Counted from the stretch's first letter, positions 16,548-25,518 are shown. The stretch is 64,000 bases of DNA from Actinomycetes bacterium (GCA_021827705.1 JAKAUQ010000005.1:33306-97305), one strand, 5' to 3'. The notes: a model not told the origin generated them from the sequence alone. Numbers and translations are program-made.

Positions 16548-17150
16548 CGAGCCCACGGCGTCGTCTTCCACGAAGCCCGCGCCCAGTGCGGCTCGGTAGA
16601 TGTCGTAGGGCGGGCGACCCCCGTCGCGGGGATCGGGGAAGACGTCGTGGATCGCCAGCAGCCCCCCGGGCACCAGGTGCGGCACCCAGCCGTGGTAGTC
16701 GGCCCAGGCGACCTCCTCGCCGTGACCCCCATCCAAGAAGAGCAGGTCGAGGGGCTGGCTGAAGTGCGCGGCCACGACCGCTGACGGCCCCACCAGGCCC
16801 AGCACCACCGACTCGAGGCCGGCGTCGGCCACGGTGCGCTGCCAGGTCGGCAGCGTGTTGATGCGTCCGTCGGCCCCGTCGACCAGGTCGGCCTCGAAGT
16901 GCTCCCAGCCGGCCTGCTGCTCCTCGCTGCCGTGATGGTGGTCGAGGGAGTACAGGACCGAGCCGCTGTCGCGCGCGGCAGCGCCCAGGAACACCGTCGA
17001 GCGCCCGCACCAGGCGCCGACCTCCAGCCAGGTTCCCCCGGGCCGCTCGCGTCCTCGCCGCCGCCCGTGCGCGCTGAGGGCGAGCCCCTCGGGCACGGGC
17101 AGGAAGCCGCGCACCGACGCCGCGAAGTCCACCAGCTCCTCGAAGTTCAC
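16503..17150 (-). CDS. Methyltransf_24 / CmcI-like SAM-dependent methyltransferase
   Basis: A 215-residue class I methyltransferase of the Methyltransf_24 type: GGTWLEVGAWCGRSTVFLG is motif I, and FLDGGHGEEVAWADYHGW and GGLLAIHDVF are the metal-site blocks of the CmcI/macrocin-O-methyltransferase group, suggesting O-methylation of a sugar. The GTG overlaps the stop of the GDT1 gene (GTGA). It converges on the toroid gene, so it can be co-regulated only from the opposite strand; functional linkage to the glycosyltransferase set is inferred from proximity. Confidence 0.85.
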   Translation of the reverse strand: MNFEELVDFAASVRGFLPVPEGLALSAHGRRRGRERPGGTWLEVGAWCGRSTVFLGAAARDSGSVLYSLDHHHGSEEQQAGWEHFEADLVDGADGRINTLPTWQRTVADAGLESVVLGLVGPSAVVAAHFSQPLDLLFLDGGHGEEVAWADYHGWVPHLVPGGLLAIHDVFPDPRDGGRPPYDIYRAALGAGFVEDDAVGSLRVLRRSAPAAVLG

Positions 17151-17740
17151 GCGCGCACCGCCTGGACCAGCGCGAGGATGCCGAGGATGGCGAAGACCGC
17201 GCCCCCGATGCGCCGGATGATCCGCGTGGGCACCCACCGCTGGAGCAGGCGGCCGCCGAAGGCGCCGAGGTAGGCCACGACGACCAGGGCCACGGACCCG
17301 GCGGCGAAGATCGCCACCGGGTCGTGGGTGCGGGCCGTCAGGCTGGCCGCCTGGATCTGGGTCAGATCGCCGAACTCGCCGAGAAAGATCACCCCGAAGG
17401 CGGCACCGATCTCGCGCGCGGGCGAGGCCGCGTGCTCGCGCACGGCCTCGTGCTGGCCGCGCTGCTCCACCTCGCGCTCCCGGGCCGCCAGCAGGAAGGC
17501 GGCCCCCCCGAGGAACAGCGCGGCCACGATCGCGTCGCGCACCCGGGGTGCCAGCAGGGTCAGCAGGCCCCCGGCGGTGACGGCGATGGCCATCTGGACG
17601 ACGAAGCCGGCGGCGGCGCCGAGCGCGACGTGGCGCGGGCGGGCCCGCGTCGACATGACGATGACCGCGACCATCGTCTTGTCGGGCAGCTCCAGGGCGA
17701 ACATCAGCGCCATGACGCCGAGGAAGGTGCCCGCGGCCAC
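17147..17740 (-). CDS. GDT1/TMEM165 (UPF0016) cation transporter
   Basis: A 197-residue membrane protein with two repeats of about three helices. The twin acidic motifs are ELPDKT (17-22) and EFGDLT (122-127), which in this family bind Mn2+ or Ca2+ for export against protons. The first motif has Pro instead of the usual Gly. A central hydrophilic loop (about 86-108) is cytosolic. It starts with GTG only 4 nt after the pepN stop and overlaps the next gene, so the three form one transcription unit. Confidence 0.85.
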   Translation of the reverse strand: MAAGTFLGVMALMFALELPDKTMVAVIVMSTRARPRHVALGAAAGFVVQMAIAVTAGGLLTLLAPRVRDAIVAALFLGGAAFLLAAREREVEQRGQHEAVREHAASPAREIGAAFGVIFLGEFGDLTQIQAASLTARTHDPVAIFAAGSVALVVVAYLGAFGGRLLQRWVPTRIIRRIGGAVFAILGILALVQAVRA

Positions 17741-17744
17741 GGCC

Positions 17745-20246
17745 TTAGAACTGCGGGCGGATCGCCTCGGCGAAGGCCTGACCGACGCGCATGCGCTCGA
17801 CCCACTGTTCCACCGAGGCCGGGTAGCCTCCGACCACCGGATGCGCCTCGTGGAAGGCCGCCACCTCGTCGGCGAGCTCGGGATCGCGGATGAAGGTGGC
17901 GATGCCGGCGGCCAGGCGGGCGTGGAGGCTGGGCGAGAAGCGGGAGGTCGCCTCGTCCCAGCGGCTGGTCAAGAGGTGCCACACCGCCGGTCCGGTGGTC
18001 TCGTTGCGCATGAGGGTCGGCAAGATGATGGGCCCGTCCTGGGTGCGAAAGTCTCTCAGGCAGCGCTCGGCAGCGTCGAGGGCCACGGCGAGGTCGTTGA
18101 AGGACCCCAGGGCGAGCTGGTAGCGCAGGGCCTCCTGGGGTGTGGGCGCGGTGCGGTAGGCCTCCAGGAACCGCTCGTAGTCACCCGGGCGGTCGTGGTC
18201 GGCCACCAGGCGCAGGATCGGGGTCGCCAGATCGCCGCTGACCTCGCCGCGATCGAAGCGCGCGACGGCCTCGGCGCGCACCTGCGGGTCGCGCGCGACC
18301 TCGCCCAGCAGCTGCACCAGGGTGCCGCGCAGCTGGGCGCGCACCGGGCCCTCGTCGGGCTGGACGTCCCAGCCCAGGCGCGCGAACACCGGACCGGCTG
18401 CCTCGGCGACCTGGGTGGCCAGGAGCATGCGCGCGGGCTCGTCCAGGGCGCGACGCACCATGCCGGCCGCCGCCAGCACGAAGTCCCACGGCGTCGACTC
18501 GTCAATGGGCGTGAGGCCGCGAACCAAGGTGAGGAACTCGGACCAGGTGATGACGCGGGCCAGCAGCGTGGCCCAGCCGTCGCTGAGCAGCGTGGCGCGC
18601 TCGATCGCGGTGAGGCGACCGAGGTCGGCGGCCACGGCGGCCAGGTCATCGGGGCGGTAGTGGCTGCGGTACACGCCGGATCCCCCGGCGTTGAGCAGGG
18701 TGGGCGCGGCCAACTCGAGGGTCAGCGACTGCTCGCTCAGGAGGTGGCGGCGCTCCTCGCCGCCTCCCAGGGGCCGCGTCAGGACGGGCACGATCCAGTG
18801 GTCGCCGATGGCGCCCTTGTCCGCCGCGCCCAGGAACGCGAAGGGCTCCTGGCGCAGTTGGTCGCCGTCCAGGCTGATCAGCGGGTGGCCCCCCTGAAGG
18901 ATCCAGGTGTCCATCATCGCGTGGACCGGCGCGCCCGAGACCTCCTCGAGGGCGTCCCACAGGTCCGTGGTCACGGCGTTGGCGTAGCTGTGCTGGCGCA
19001 GGTAGTGGCGGATGCCGTCGCGGAAGGTCGTCTCGGTCAGGTACTGCTCGAGCATGCGCAGGACTGAGGAACCCTTCTGGTAGGTGAGCGCGTCGAACAT
19101 GCCCTGCGTGTCGTCGGGCGAGAGGACCTCGTACTCGATGGCTCGCGTGTGGGCCAGGCCGTCGATCTGCAGCGCCAGGTCCTTGTGGACCGCCTGCTCG
19201 GACCAGATGTGCCAGTCGGGCCGGAAGGCGTCGGAGCACTTGAGCTGCATGAACGTGGCGAAGGCCTCATTCAGCCAGATACCCTCCCACCACTCCATCG
19301 TCACCAGGTCGCCGAACCACATGTGGGCCAGCTCGTGGTGCACCACCTCGGCCACCCGGTAGGTCTCGGCCAGCGAGGCGGTCTGCGGGTCGACGAGCAG
19401 GGCCGTCTCGCGGAAGGTGACGCACCCCAGGTTCTCCATGGCCCCGAAGGCGAAGTCCGGGATGGCCACCATGTCGAGCTTCTCGCCGGGGTAGGCGATG
19501 GCGAAGTAGTCCGGGAAGTAGTTCAGGGCGAAGTCGGCCGCCTCCAGGGCCAGGGGGGCCAGGTGCACCTTGCCGATCGGGGTGATCACCCGTACCGGCA
19601 CGCCGCGCACCTCACGGATCGCGGTGGCCTCGAAGGGGCCCACGATGAAGGCCACCAGGTAGCTCGACATGACCATCGTGGGCGCGAAGCTGATGCTGCG
19701 CTGGCCGTTGCCGAGGTCGACGTTGGCGATCTCGGGCGCGTTGGAGACCGCGAGCAAGTCGCTCGGGACGGTCAAGTTGATCTGGAAGGTCGCCTTCAAG
19801 GACGGCTCGTCAAAGCACGGGAAGGCGCGGCGGGCGTCGGAGTGCTCGAACTGCGTGGTGGCGATGACGTGGGCGACGCCGGCGTCGTCGGTGTAGGTGG
19901 AGCGGTAGAAGCCGGCCAGCGCGTCACTGAGGATCCCGGTGAAGGCCAGCTCCAGGGTCGCGGGGCCCACGGGGATCTTCTGGTCGAAGGGGAAGGTCAC
20001 CGTCTGGTAGCGCTCGTCGGCCTCGTGGCTCCCGGCGTGGTGGGCCACCCCGGCGCTGGTCACCGTAGCCGGGCTCAGCTGGAGATCCTTGGCGTGCAAG
20101 GTGATGGCCGACACCGGCTCGACGACCTCGACGTCGATCTCGACGCGGCCCGAGAAGGTCGCGGCCTCCAGGTCGGGGGTCAGGAAGATGCGGTACGCCC
20201 GCGGCAGTACGTCACGGGACAGGCGATAGGGATTTGGCGTGCTCAT
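17745..20246 (-). CDS. pepN: Aminopeptidase N (M1 family)
   Basis: A cytosolic zinc aminopeptidase of 833 residues, normal for the actinobacterial family. It has the exopeptidase motif GAMEN (268-272), the zinc motif HELAH (304-308) and the third ligand E327 in LNEAF. The ERAP1-like C-terminal helical domain is complete. The ATG at 20246 gives the conserved start STPNPYRLSRDVLPRAYRI; the frame remains open far upstream over the neighbouring gene, but that part is antisense. A minus-strand TAGTGT (20255-20260) is 8 nt upstream. Confidence 0.95.
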   Translation of the reverse strand: MSTPNPYRLSRDVLPRAYRIFLTPDLEAATFSGRVEIDVEVVEPVSAITLHAKDLQLSPATVTSAGVAHHAGSHEADERYQTVTFPFDQKIPVGPATLELAFTGILSDALAGFYRSTYTDDAGVAHVIATTQFEHSDARRAFPCFDEPSLKATFQINLTVPSDLLAVSNAPEIANVDLGNGQRSISFAPTMVMSSYLVAFIVGPFEATAIREVRGVPVRVITPIGKVHLAPLALEAADFALNYFPDYFAIAYPGEKLDMVAIPDFAFGAMENLGCVTFRETALLVDPQTASLAETYRVAEVVHHELAHMWFGDLVTMEWWEGIWLNEAFATFMQLKCSDAFRPDWHIWSEQAVHKDLALQIDGLAHTRAIEYEVLSPDDTQGMFDALTYQKGSSVLRMLEQYLTETTFRDGIRHYLRQHSYANAVTTDLWDALEEVSGAPVHAMMDTWILQGGHPLISLDGDQLRQEPFAFLGAADKGAIGDHWIVPVLTRPLGGGEERRHLLSEQSLTLELAAPTLLNAGGSGVYRSHYRPDDLAAVAADLGRLTAIERATLLSDGWATLLARVITWSEFLTLVRGLTPIDESTPWDFVLAAAGMVRRALDEPARMLLATQVAEAAGPVFARLGWDVQPDEGPVRAQLRGTLVQLLGEVARDPQVRAEAVARFDRGEVSGDLATPILRLVADHDRPGDYERFLEAYRTAPTPQEALRYQLALGSFNDLAVALDAAERCLRDFRTQDGPIILPTLMRNETTGPAVWHLLTSRWDEATSRFSPSLHARLAAGIATFIRDPELADEVAAFHEAHPVVGGYPASVEQWVERMRVGQAFAEAIRPQF

Positions 20247-20273
20247 CGCTGGCCACACTAGGGCGGAATCCTC

Positions 20274-20279
20274 TACGCT
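20274..20279 (+). promoter_or_regulatory. -10 hexamer TACGCT of the PfkB-type kinase
   Basis: TACGCT exactly 6 nt before the GTG at 20286, with no ribosome site between; predicted leaderless transcript. Confidence 0.5.
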
Positions 20280-20285
20280 CGCTGG

Positions 20286-21323
20286 GTGACAAGTCGCCCG
20301 AGCCCGGTGTCGCTGCGCGTCAAGCCGGGGCCCACCCGGCTCGCCGTGACGGGCATCGGCAACGCCTTGCTGGACGTGATCAGCCAGGATCACCGCGAGG
20401 CCTACCGTGATCTGGGGCTGGTCAAGGCGGCCATGACGCTGATCGGGCCCGAGGATCTGGGGCGGTTCGTCGAGGCCATGGGGCCCACCGTCCAGATGTC
20501 GGGAGGGTCCGTCGCCAACTCGATCGCCGGCATCGCCGCCCTGGGGGGCGCGGCCGGATTCATCGGCAAGGTCGCCGACGACGACTTCGGCGACCGCTTC
20601 GCCCACGACCTGCGCTCCCTCGGCGTCGAGCTGGACCTGGCCGTCGCCGACGCGGCCGAGGGAGCCACGGGCCGCTGCCACGTGTTCATCAGCGACGACG
20701 CCCAGCGCACCATGGCCACGTACCTGGGCGCCTCGAACCGCCTGGGACCCCAGGACATTCGCGAGCCCCTGATCGCACGCTCCGAGATCACCTACGTCGA
20801 GGGGTACCTCTACGATCTGCCGCCCGCCAAGGCCGCCGTGCGCAAGGTCGTCGAGTTGGCGCACGTGCACGACTCGATGGTGGCGCTGTCGCTGTCGGAC
20901 ATGTTCTGCGTCGAGCGCCACCGCCACGACTTCTTGGAGCTGGTCACGAGCGACGTGGACGTGCTGCTGTGCAACGAGTCCGAGATCCTCTCCCTCTTCG
21001 AGGTGTCGAGCCTGCCGCGCGCCTACGAGCTGCTCGATGAGCTGGGCCTGCTGGCTGTGGTGACCCGGGGTCCCCGGGGTGCCGATGTCGTCACGGCGAG
21101 CGGGGTCGTGCCCGTGGCGGCTCACGATGTCGAAGAGGTGGTCGACCAGAATGGGGCGGGCGACCTGTTCGCCTCGGGATTCCTCTACGGCCTGGCCCTG
21201 GGGGCTGACCCGGTCGAGGCGGCCGAGCTGGGCTCCCTGTGCGCGGGCGAGATAATCCGCCACCTCGGGGCGCGTCCCGAGGTGGACCTCGCCGCGCTGG
21301 CCGTGGACGCGGGTCTCCTCTAG
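20286..21323 (+). CDS. PfkB family carbohydrate/nucleoside kinase
   Basis: A 345-residue kinase of the ribokinase/adenosine kinase fold. The N-terminal GIGNALLDVI and SGGSVANSIAGIAALGG bind substrate; VVDQNGAGDLFASGFL carries the catalytic Asp293 and anion hole. The D-x-N-G variant in place of D-T-T-G is seen in adenosine-kinase-like members, so a nucleoside or sugar substrate are both possible. It is leaderless by its TACGCT spacing, divergent from pepN, and its stop overlaps the convergent ctaG. Confidence 0.88.
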   Translation: MTSRPSPVSLRVKPGPTRLAVTGIGNALLDVISQDHREAYRDLGLVKAAMTLIGPEDLGRFVEAMGPTVQMSGGSVANSIAGIAALGGAAGFIGKVADDDFGDRFAHDLRSLGVELDLAVADAAEGATGRCHVFISDDAQRTMATYLGASNRLGPQDIREPLIARSEITYVEGYLYDLPPAKAAVRKVVELAHVHDSMVALSLSDMFCVERHRHDFLELVTSDVDVLLCNESEILSLFEVSSLPRAYELLDELGLLAVVTRGPRGADVVTASGVVPVAAHDVEEVVDQNGAGDLFASGFLYGLALGADPVEAAELGSLCAGEIIRHLGARPEVDLAALAVDAGLL

Positions 21324-22153
21324 CGGCCCTCGGCGTCCAGTCGCGCGTCGAGCTCGACGGTGCGGCGGTCCTCCTCGCGCACCCAGGCCCAGGCGATGGG
21401 CACAGCCCACGCCAGCATCAGCGCGTCGCCGCCGATCCACATGATGGCGCCGCCCAGGTGCACGTTGGCCAGGATCGACGCCGGCGTCGACCCGGTGGGG
21501 GCCAGCGTGCGGTAGGCGGGGAAGGGGTTGAACGACGACATCGCCAGGGCCAGGCCGGTGAACGTGTCCACCGGCACCGCCGCCATCACGTAGACGAGGC
21601 GCAGTCCGGGGTGCAGGTGCTGACCGCTCTCGATGCCGAAGGCGCTGCGGAAGAACAGGTAGCCCACCGCGACGAAGGCCACGTGCTCGACCTCGTGGGC
21701 CACGGGGTGGGTGAGCACCACGTCGAAGAGCCCGGTGAGATGCGTGAGCGGGATGAAGACGAAGTACGCCGCGAAGGCGATCAGCGGGTGGGTCAGGGCG
21801 CGTCCGACCTTCGAGTCCAGGGCGGCCCGCACGGGCGCGGCGACGGCGGCGGCCAGGTCGAGGGGAGCCGACAGGGCCAGCAGCGGGCCGGCCACCATGA
21901 TCAGCGCGAGGTGCTGGATCATGTGATCGCTGAAGTACGCCCGGTCGTAGACGCCGAGCACCGACTGGGTCGCCAAGACCAGGGTCACCAGCGCGCCGAG
22001 GAACGCGACTCCGCGGCGGGCCGGCCAGCCGGGCACCCGGTGCTGGGCCCACGCGTAGGCCAGCGCCAGGACCACCAGGGCCGCCAGCACCCCGGGGACC
22101 ACCTGGACGTGCGTCAGGTCGCGCCACGCGAAGGGCGCGAGCCGGGGGGCCAT
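21320..22153 (-). CDS. ctaG: Cytochrome c oxidase assembly protein CtaG (caa3 type)
   Basis: A 277-residue membrane protein with about seven helices. The conserved SDHMIQHLALIMVAGPLLAL, the PLTHLTGLFD loop and the late ANVHLGGAIMWIGGD identify the Cox-CtaG (caa3_CtaG) family implicated in insertion of copper into cytochrome oxidase. The ATG at 22153 has a minus-strand TAGGAT 6 nt upstream. No oxidase subunit genes are adjacent; the divergent neighbours are small membrane proteins. Confidence 0.9.
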   Translation of the reverse strand: MAPRLAPFAWRDLTHVQVVPGVLAALVVLALAYAWAQHRVPGWPARRGVAFLGALVTLVLATQSVLGVYDRAYFSDHMIQHLALIMVAGPLLALSAPLDLAAAVAAPVRAALDSKVGRALTHPLIAFAAYFVFIPLTHLTGLFDVVLTHPVAHEVEHVAFVAVGYLFFRSAFGIESGQHLHPGLRLVYVMAAVPVDTFTGLALAMSSFNPFPAYRTLAPTGSTPASILANVHLGGAIMWIGGDALMLAWAVPIAWAWVREEDRRTVELDARLDAEGR

Positions 22154-22159
22154 CGCTTC

Positions 22160-22165
22160 ATCCTA
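22160..22165 (-). promoter_or_regulatory. -10 hexamer TAGGAT of ctaG
   Basis: Minus-strand TAGGAT exactly 6 nt before the ctaG ATG. Confidence 0.45.
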
Positions 22166-22192
22166 CGGGGACGCTGGCGGGCGGCTCGTCGT

Positions 22193-22198
22193 TAGGAT
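22193..22198 (+). promoter_or_regulatory. -10 hexamer TAGGAT of the 124-residue membrane protein gene
   Basis: Plus-strand TAGGAT exactly 6 nt before the GTG at 22205, mirroring the ctaG element 28 bp away. Confidence 0.45.
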
Positions 22199-22204
22199 GT
22201 CGCC

Positions 22205-22579
22205 GTGCATGCCAAGTGGTGGGGCGCTCGGGCCCTCGTCCTCCACCTGCTGCTGGGAGCCTGGCTGGTCCTGTGCGCCCTGGCGGCGTGGTGGCAGATC
22301 GGCCGGGCCGTGGGCGGGAACGCGCTCAGCTACCTCTACGCCATCGAGTGGCCGGTATTCGGCGTGCTCGGCGTCATCGGATGGTTCGCACTGATCAACC
22401 TGGAGAAGGTGTCTGCCCAGGACGAGGAGGCGCGCGCCGCCTACGAGCAGCACATGCGCGCCGCGGCGCGAGCCGCCCGCGAGCGCGAGTCCGAGGAGGA
22501 CCCGCTTCTGGCGGCCTACAACGACCACCTCGAGCAGTTGGCCACGCGCACCAAGCGCCGGCTGTGGGGCCACTCGTGA
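22205..22579 (+). CDS. Small two-helix membrane protein (actinobacterial 'glucitol operon regulator-like')
   Basis: 124 residues: helices at about 9-30 and 47-66, then a charged, probably coiled-coil cytosolic tail (EEARAAYEQHMRAAARAARE). The core WWQIGRAVGGNALSYLYAIEWP matches an actinobacterial family often labelled as a regulator of the glucitol operon, but it looks like a membrane protein and I would not trust that label. It is usually next to DUF3817, as here, with coupled GTGA overlap. Leaderless start from TAGGAT. Confidence 0.75.
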   Translation: MHAKWWGARALVLHLLLGAWLVLCALAAWWQIGRAVGGNALSYLYAIEWPVFGVLGVIGWFALINLEKVSAQDEEARAAYEQHMRAAARAARERESEEDPLLAAYNDHLEQLATRTKRRLWGHS

Positions 22580-22938
22580 GCGTGGCCTTCGCGCGCTACC
22601 GGCTGATGTCCTTCGTGACGGGGACGACACTGCTGGTGCTGACGGCGTTTCTCATCCTGCACAGCGCCGACCTGGCCCTGTGGGAGCGGCTGCGCGTGCT
22701 CGTGACCATCGTGGGCGTGGGTCACGGCGTGGTGCTCTACCCGATCTACATGGTGCTGTGCGTGCACCTCGCGCTGAAGGCGCGCCTGGGACTCGGGCTG
22801 GTGGTGCTGATGCTGCTGGCGGGCTTCGTCCCGGGCCTGGCCTTCTACATGGAGCACCGGGTGGCCAAGCGCATCGCGAGCCGCCGAGGCGCCGACGGCG
22901 CGCCCGAGTCGCTGGCCCCCACGACGCCGGGCCGGTGA
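22576..22938 (+). CDS. DUF3817 membrane protein
   Basis: A 120-residue protein with three membrane helices containing the DUF3817 signatures VTIVGVGHGVVLYPIYMV and GLVVLMLLAGFVPGLAFYME. The GTG start overlaps the preceding stop. Function is unknown; pairing with the upstream small membrane protein is common in actinobacteria. Confidence 0.85.
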   Translation: MSVAFARYRLMSFVTGTTLLVLTAFLILHSADLALWERLRVLVTIVGVGHGVVLYPIYMVLCVHLALKARLGLGLVVLMLLAGFVPGLAFYMEHRVAKRIASRRGADGAPESLAPTTPGR

Positions 22939-22956
22939 CTCACGGGGCCGGTCGGC

Positions 22957-23040
22957 TCAGCCGCGGCCGCAGTTCGGCTTCTTGCCGTGATTGGCCTTCT
23001 TCTTGGCGCGCAACTTCCGCTTGACGGTCCGCTTCGACAT
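22957..23040 (-). CDS. 50S ribosomal protein bL37
   Basis: A 27-residue, strongly basic peptide: SKRTVKRKLRAKKKANHGKK followed by PNCGRG. The ANHGK(R/K)PN core is that of bL37, a short protein found on the large subunit of mycobacterial ribosomes. ATG at 23040 with a minus-strand TAGGAT (23049-23054) 8 nt upstream. Easily missed by gene finders because of its size. It sits convergent to DUF3817 and divergent from rsmI. Confidence 0.85.
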   Translation of the reverse strand: MSKRTVKRKLRAKKKANHGKKPNCGRG

Positions 23041-23069
23041 GGCTGACCATCCTAGTGCGTCGCGCGCGG

Positions 23070-23075
23070 TACGGT
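23070..23075 (+). promoter_or_regulatory. -10 hexamer TACGGT of rsmI
   Basis: TACGGT ends 5 nt before the first of two adjacent GTG codons (23081, 23084); predicted leaderless start. Confidence 0.45.
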
Positions 23076-23080
23076 CTCGG

Positions 23081-23971
23081 GTGGTGGGCCCCCGTACGCA
23101 CGAAACGCCGTCGCCGGGAGCCCTGACGCTGGTGGCGACGCCCCTGGGGAACCTGGGCGACGTGAGCGACCGGGCCCGCGCGACGCTCGGCGCAGCCACC
23201 GTCATCTACTGCGAGGACACGCGACGCACCCGCGTCCTGCTCTCGGCTCTCGGCATCGCGGGTGGTGGTCGCCTGCGCAGCCTGCACCAGCACAACGAGG
23301 CGGCGCTGGCCGCAGCCGTGGTCGATGAGGTGGCCGCGGGGCGTCAGGTGGCACTGGTCTCTGACGCCGGCACGCCCACGATCTCGGATCCGGGACGGCG
23401 GGTCGTGCAAGCGGTCGCCGAGGCCGGACTGCGCGTCACGACGGTGCCCGGACCCAGCGCCGTCGTGGCCGCGCTGTCGGTCAGCGGTCTGGACACCGAT
23501 CGCTTCGTCATGGAGGGCTTCGTGCCCCGGCGCGGGCCCGAGCGCCGCGCGCGACTGGCCGCGTGGCGCAGCGAGCCGCGCACGATCGTGTTCTACGAGT
23601 CCCCCCAGCGCCTGCTCGCGACCCTGCGCGAGCTGCGCGAGGCGATCGGGGATCGGCGCGTGGCCATCGCCCGGGAGCTGACCAAGATCCACGAGGAGGT
23701 CGTGCGGGGGAGCGTGAGCGAGGTCCTCGAGCACTGGCCCGACGCCGAGGTGCGCGGCGAGGTGGTGGTGGTGGTGGCCGGCGCGGCGAGCTCGGAGATC
23801 GCCGCGTCCACGACCCCTGACGCGGCCGCCGTGCGCGCCGCTCTGGCCGCGCGCCTCGAGGCCGGGGACTCGGTGCGCGACGCCGCGGCGCGCGTGGCCG
23901 CTGAGCTCGGCGTGAGCCGGCGCGACGCCTACGGGGCCGCGCTGCTGCTCCGGCCGAGCTCACCTGCCTGA
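23081..23971 (+). CDS. rsmI: 16S rRNA (cytidine-1402 2'-O)-methyltransferase
   Basis: A 296-residue tetrapyrrole-methylase-fold enzyme that 2'-O-methylates C1402 of 16S rRNA at the P site. It has LVATPLGNLGDVSDRA, YCEDTRRTRVLL, SDAGTPTISDPG and VPGPSAVVAALSVSGL, all canonical for RsmI. Two adjacent in-frame GTG codons (23081, 23084) are possible starts. It lies directly before metG, the usual actinobacterial order. Confidence 0.94.
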   Translation: MVGPRTHETPSPGALTLVATPLGNLGDVSDRARATLGAATVIYCEDTRRTRVLLSALGIAGGGRLRSLHQHNEAALAAAVVDEVAAGRQVALVSDAGTPTISDPGRRVVQAVAEAGLRVTTVPGPSAVVAALSVSGLDTDRFVMEGFVPRRGPERRARLAAWRSEPRTIVFYESPQRLLATLRELREAIGDRRVAIARELTKIHEEVVRGSVSEVLEHWPDAEVRGEVVVVVAGAASSEIAASTTPDAAAVRAALAARLEAGDSVRDAAARVAAELGVSRRDAYGAALLLRPSSPA

Positions 23972-23976
23972 TTCGT

Positions 23977-23982
23977 TACGCT
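23977..23982 (+). promoter_or_regulatory. -10 hexamer TACGCT of metG
   Basis: TACGCT exactly 6 nt before the GTG at 23989, with no Shine-Dalgarno between. Confidence 0.5.
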
Positions 23983-23988
23983 GGTCCG

Positions 23989-25518
23989 GTGGCGCGCTTC
24001 TACATCACCACGCCCATCTACTACGTCAACGACGCGCCGCACGTGGGCCACGCCTACACCACGGTGGTCGCCGACGCCCTGGCGCGCTGGCACCGCCTGG
24101 CCGGCGACGACGTCTTGTTCCTGACGGGCACCGACGAGCACGGCCAGAAGGTGGCCGAGGCCGCCGCGCGCCACGGGACCACCCCGCAGGCCTGGACCGA
24201 CCAGACGGCGGCGCGCTTCCACGACGCCTGGGACGCCCTCAACGTCGACTACGACGACTTCATCCGCACCACCGAGCCGCGCCACCACGAGACGGTCCAG
24301 CGCTTCTTGAGCACCATCTACGACAACGGCTACATCTACAAGGGCCTCTACCGGGGGCTGTACTGCGTGAGCTGCGAGGACTACTACACCCTGGAGGCCA
24401 GCGCCCAGGGGCGCTGCCCGGTTCACGGCCAGCTCCTGACCGAGATGGAGGAGGAGAATTGGTTCTTCCGCCTCTCAGCCTTCGAGGAGCGCCTGCGCGA
24501 CTACTACGACCAGCACCCCGACTTCGTGACGCCCGAGACCAAGCGCAACGAGGCCTACGCGTTCATCGCCGGTGGGCTGAAGGACATCTCCATCACGCGG
24601 ACCTCGATTGACTGGGGTATCCCGGTCCCCTGGGACCCGGCGCACGTCTTCTACGTGTGGTACGACGCGCTCATCAACTACCTCACCGCCATCGGCTACG
24701 GCCGTGAGGACTCGAGCGTGGCGACCTGGTGGCCCGTCTCCCACCACCTGATCGGCAAGGAGATCATCCGCTTCCACTGCGTGTGGTGGCCCGCCATGTG
24801 CCTGGCGGCGGGACTCGAGCCCCCCCACCACGTCCAGGTCCACGGCTGGCTGCTGGTCGGGGGGCAGAAGCTGTCCAAGACCATGGCCGCCGAGGGCGCG
24901 GTACGGCTGACCGACATCGCCCCGGTCACCTTGATCGAGGAGTTCGGCGTCGACCCCTTGCGCTACTACCTGTTGCGCGAGACGGCCCTCGGCAACGACG
25001 GCGAGTTCTCCTACGAGGGCATCATCCAGCGCTACAACGTGGATCTGGCCAACAATCTGGGTAACCTGCTAGCCCGCGTGGTGCGCGTCGTGGAGACCAA
25101 GTGCGCCGGGCTGGCCCCCGCGCCGCCCGCGCTAGCCGAGTTGCGGGCGCCGGCGGCCGACGCCGGGGCCCGAGCGCGCGAGGCTTGGGAGCGCTTCGCC
25201 CCCCACGCGGCCCTCGAGGCCACGTGGTCGCTGATCGGGGCGACCAATGCGTTCCTGGAGCGCCACGCCCCCTGGAAGATGGAGCCGGGAGGGGCCCTCG
25301 AGGCAGTCCTCGGCGAGGCCCTGGAGGCGCTGCGCATCGTGGCGATCCTGGTGAGCCCCGCCATGCCGGCCGTGTCCGACGAGATCTGGCGGCGCCTGGG
25401 TCTGGCCGGGTCCCCCACCGAGGCGGGGCTCGCCGGGCTGGCGTGGGGCCAGAGCCCGGGGGGAGCCCGCCTCGAGGCGGGTCCGGCACTGTTCCCGAGG
25501 ATCGTGAGCCCGTCGTGA
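23989..25518 (+). CDS. metG: Methionyl-tRNA synthetase
   Basis: Class I synthetase of 509 residues that charges tRNA-Met. The HIGH motif is HVGH (18-21) and the KMSKS loop is KLSKT (294-298). The connective peptide has a knuckle CVSCEDYYTLEASAQGRC that may bind zinc. The C-terminal tRNA-beta-barrel extension of longer enzymes is absent, normal for the actinobacterial form. Leaderless GTG start; the stop overlaps the tatD start. Confidence 0.95.
   Translation: MARFYITTPIYYVNDAPHVGHAYTTVVADALARWHRLAGDDVLFLTGTDEHGQKVAEAAARHGTTPQAWTDQTAARFHDAWDALNVDYDDFIRTTEPRHHETVQRFLSTIYDNGYIYKGLYRGLYCVSCEDYYTLEASAQGRCPVHGQLLTEMEEENWFFRLSAFEERLRDYYDQHPDFVTPETKRNEAYAFIAGGLKDISITRTSIDWGIPVPWDPAHVFYVWYDALINYLTAIGYGREDSSVATWWPVSHHLIGKEIIRFHCVWWPAMCLAAGLEPPHHVQVHGWLLVGGQKLSKTMAAEGAVRLTDIAPVTLIEEFGVDPLRYYLLRETALGNDGEFSYEGIIQRYNVDLANNLGNLLARVVRVVETKCAGLAPAPPALAELRAPAADAGARAREAWERFAPHAALEATWSLIGATNAFLERHAPWKMEPGGALEAVLGEALEALRIVAILVSPAMPAVSDEIWRRLGLAGSPTEAGLAGLAWGQSPGGARLEAGPALFPRIVSPS

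Noticed and set aside
17745-22127. A continuous minus-strand frame of about 1460 codons through pepN, the PfkB-type kinase and ctaG
   Set aside because: Only the pepN part (start 20246) has family motifs; the rest is the antisense of two well-supported genes, kept open by high GC.
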